Source of the DNA: Deltaproteobacteria bacterium RIFCSPHIGHO2_12_FULL_43_9
Lineage (GTDB): Bacteria; Bdellovibrionota; O2-12-FULL-43-9
Direction of reading: 5' to 3'
NCBI GenBank assembly: GCA_001798265.1
Contig: MGRR01000121.1
Location: forward strand, 1 to 7,186
Length of the DNA stretch: 7,186 bases
Positions 5,294 through 7,186 of this stretch are shown here, piece after piece. The notes under the pieces were generated by a model. The model made no database searches. It was not told where the DNA came from and worked only from the letters and a program-made list of their open reading frames with translations. A program made the translations under genes and the position numbers. The number at the start of each line of letters is the position of its first letter. Position 1 is the stretch's first letter.

Positions 5294-6177
5294 GTTTCGT
5301 TCAGGATATCCAGAAAGAGATAGATTCGACGCTGGAGGCCGTATTACAGGAACAGGTTCCACAAAGGCGCGGTCCTCTGGATAAATTCTCAAAGGTTCTG
5401 CGTTATGCCCTCTTCCCAGGGGGGAAGAGATTCAGACCAGCGCTTACCATGGCAGCCGCAAAGGCCTGCGACGGGAATAAAGGGGCCGCAGTAAGTATAG
5501 GCGCAGCAATTGAGCTTATACATAACTACTCCCTCATCCATGATGACCTCCCATGTATGGATGACTCATGCCTTAGAAGGGGAAAACAGGCCACGCACAA
5601 AGAGTTTGATGAGGGTCTAGCCCTGCTTGCCGGTAACGCACTGTTAACCGACGCGTTCGTGGTCTTATCTGAACTCCCAAAACGCCATTCAATTTCAGCA
5701 GAATCAACCATTGAAATTATAAACATTATCGCGAGCTGCGCCGGAAGCAGCGGTATGGTCGCGGGACAGGTCCTGGACCTGAAATCCTCACCAAAAATTT
5801 CGTTCCCCGAGCTTGAATTTCTGGCAATTCATAAAACCGGAAAATTGATCTACGCCTCAGTGATGGCTGGCGCGTTAACTGGGAAACCAACACAGGAAGA
5901 GAGAAAAGCCTTGGAGAAATACGGGGAGGCAATCGGCCTTGTATTCCAGATCATGGATGACCTGGATGACGCGAAGAGTTCCGTTGAGCAACGAACCCCT
6001 GAACCTCCAAGGGCGTCATTTGTGCAGATACTTGGAGTAGAAGAATCGAAACAGAGGGCATCGGAACTGATTGGTGAATCTATAAAAGCAATTAAAATTT
6101 TCGGAAAAAGAGGAGCTCCCCTTGTTGAACTGGTGGAACTTCTTGGTTCAAAACTCCCTTTAAACATCCAAGGTTAG
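5290..6177 (+). CDS. ispA: Short-chain polyprenyl (farnesyl/geranylgeranyl) diphosphate synthase
   Basis: Cytoplasmic trans-prenyltransferase that condenses IPP with DMAPP and longer allylic diphosphates. The 295 residues are typical. Conserved sites are GGKRFRP (44-50), the first Asp-rich motif HDDLPCMDD with bacterial DDxxxxD spacing (D85, D86, D91), LRRGKQATHK (95-104), GMVAGQVLDL (155-164), HKTGKLI (181-187) and the second Asp-rich motif QIMDDLDD (D223, D224, D227). The loop after D227 is about six residues shorter than in E. coli IspA, lacks the usual LGK..G.D stretch, and has PRASF where GK.TY normally stands, with Arg241 for Lys. GTG is the start; it overlaps the xseB stop as GTGA, preceded by a GAGGAGGAGG-type site at about 5276-5287. 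Product chain length (C15 or C20) is uncertain. Confidence 0.93.
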   Translation: MSFVQDIQKEIDSTLEAVLQEQVPQRRGPLDKFSKVLRYALFPGGKRFRPALTMAAAKACDGNKGAAVSIGAAIELIHNYSLIHDDLPCMDDSCLRRGKQATHKEFDEGLALLAGNALLTDAFVVLSELPKRHSISAESTIEIINIIASCAGSSGMVAGQVLDLKSSPKISFPELEFLAIHKTGKLIYASVMAGALTGKPTQEERKALEKYGEAIGLVFQIMDDLDDAKSSVEQRTPEPPRASFVQILGVEESKQRASELIGESIKAIKIFGKRGAPLVELVELLGSKLPLNIQG

Positions 6178-6182
6178 CCGAG

Positions 6183-7186
6183 ATGAACCGGCTCCTCTAC
6201 CAGATTAATTCCCCCGCAGACCTGAGAAAACTACCCAGGGATCACCTTGAAACAATCGCAAAGGAACTGAGGGAAGAGATTCTCGAGCAGGTTTCCAAAA
6301 CAGGCGGGCATCTTGCCGCAAGCCTCGGGACAGTGGAACTCACAGTTGCCCTTCATTACGCCTTTAATACCCCCGAAGACAAAATTGTCTGGGACATCGG
6401 GCATCAGGCATACGGGCACAAAATCCTGACCGGCAGAAGAGAAAAATTTCATACTTTAAGAAAAGCAGACGGCATCTCCGGTTTCCTGAAACGAAATGAG
6501 AGTGAATACGACTCATATGGCGCCGGACACGCAAGCACATCAATCAGCGCCGCATTAGGAATGAAAGAGGCCTTTTCTCACAGGAAAAATCGCGCACATG
6601 TTGTAGCGGTTATCGGTGATGGTGGATTAACCGGTGGTGTCGCGTTTGAAGGATTAAACCATACGGGTGACCTTCAGAGAGATCTAACTGTTGTTTTAAA
6701 CGACAACGATATGTCCATCTCACCCAATGTCGGCGCGTTATCAAAATTTCTGAATAAGAGAATCATCAGCACCCTCTATCCAAAAATAAAAACCGACCTA
6801 AAGGATCTTCTAGAATATTTATCGGCAGGCCCGGTTGATCTGCTCGGGGCCGCGAAAAAGATACGCCAATCATTAAAAACCCTCCTCACACCAGGGAGCC
6901 TCTTCGAAGAGCTAGGGTTCAGATACATAGGACCAATCGACGGGCATGATGTCTTAACCCTTACAGATACATTCTCAAGCATTATCCAATCCCCCCAAAA
7001 CACACCAACGCTAGTTCACGTAATTACCAAAAAGGGGTTCGGCTACGAGATTGCGGAAAAGGCCCCCCTCTCATTTCATGGCGTGAACACCTTTAACCTC
7101 AAAGATGGAAAACCGCTGGATAAACCGACCCAGACCCCACCAACCTATACATCTATTTTTGCAAACACCGTCATGAAACTCGCTGA
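6183..7186 (+). CDS. dxs: 1-deoxy-D-xylulose-5-phosphate synthase, N-terminal part (cut by window edge)
   Basis: Thiamin-diphosphate enzyme that condenses pyruvate and glyceraldehyde 3-phosphate to DXP, the first step of the MEP isoprenoid pathway. The frame stays open for 334 codons from ATG 6183 to the right edge, about half of the usual 620-640 residues. Hallmarks are GGHLAASLGTVELTVALHY with H43, DIGHQAYGHKILTGR with H74, the GAGHASTSISAALG segment, the ThDP/Mg motif GDGGLTGG (D146) ending in NDNDMSISPNVGALS (N175), IGPIDGHD, and TKKGFGYEIAE with the following SFHGV. All expected catalytic and cofactor residues of this half are present. AAGG (6170-6173), inside the end of ispA, lies 9 nt before the ATG; the gap to ispA is 5 nt, so it belongs to the same operon. 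Start codon choice is well supported by alignment to the family's N-terminus. Confidence 0.96.
   Translation, partial: MNRLLYQINSPADLRKLPRDHLETIAKELREEILEQVSKTGGHLAASLGTVELTVALHYAFNTPEDKIVWDIGHQAYGHKILTGRREKFHTLRKADGISGFLKRNESEYDSYGAGHASTSISAALGMKEAFSHRKNRAHVVAVIGDGGLTGGVAFEGLNHTGDLQRDLTVVLNDNDMSISPNVGALSKFLNKRIISTLYPKIKTDLKDLLEYLSAGPVDLLGAAKKIRQSLKTLLTPGSLFEELGFRYIGPIDGHDVLTLTDTFSSIIQSPQNTPTLVHVITKKGFGYEIAEKAPLSFHGVNTFNLKDGKPLDKPTQTPPTYTSIFANTVMKLA

Noticed and set aside
5526..6452. Antisense open frames across ispA and dxs
   Set aside because: Both sense genes are certain from catalytic motifs. The antisense frames have no family features or ribosome binding sites.
6183..7186. Frameshifted or broken dxs
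   Set aside because: Reading codon by codon shows one continuous frame with all N-terminal motifs. It is only cut by the window edge.

Overview
The window looks like an ordinary chromosomal segment from a Gram-negative bacterium of moderate GC content. The mix of genes is most like Desulfobacterota ('deltaproteobacteria') or a neighbouring phylum: a DUF3047 exported protein, a HAMP-only membrane protein, a YhaM-type exoribonuclease, an SO_0444-type metal permease, and an xseB-ispA-dxs cluster. This placement is inferred from gene families; there is no rRNA or other marker to fix it.

Layout. (1) 87-2129, minus strand: a two-gene unit, an eight-or-so-pass metal permease (GTG start) followed 3 nt later by an OB-fold/HD 3'-5' exoribonuclease of the YhaM family. 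(2) 2130-2410: a divergent intergenic region with a candidate inverted-repeat operator and a hairpin repeat. (3) 2411-2608, plus strand: an unrecognised 65-residue protein with a strong ribosome binding site, whose 3' end overlaps the convergent neighbour. (4) 2605-3704, minus strand: a tightly coupled pair, an exported DUF3047 protein and a two-TM HAMP protein with no output domain. Their stop and start codons overlap (TAATG). (5) 3859-4884, minus strand: an App1-like (DUF2183) HAD-fold phosphatase with an unassigned C-terminal half. (6) 4911-7186, plus strand: a sigma70-type promoter, a repeat-filled leader, then xseB, ispA and dxs. The dxs gene has no stop before the right edge of the window and is cut off.

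How the genes work together. Dxs starts the MEP isoprenoid pathway and IspA makes the prenyl diphosphate chain at its far end, so the plus-strand operon couples precursor entry to chain elongation. XseB (exonuclease VII small subunit) is a common passenger in such clusters. The DUF3047 and HAMP proteins are probably a functional pair at the inner membrane and periplasm, but their role is unknown.

The most distinctive feature is a family of short hairpin repeats (four copies, at 3-66, 2323-2396, 3765-3848 and 4945-5046) lying within a few bases of gene ends or ribosome binding sites. One copy makes up almost the whole predicted 5' leader of the xseB-ispA-dxs transcript. I found no CRISPR array, tRNA, rRNA, transposase, phage gene or clear defence system. 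Nothing here is convincingly a new multi-gene system. The DUF3047/HAMP pair and the repeat family are the best candidates for follow-up.
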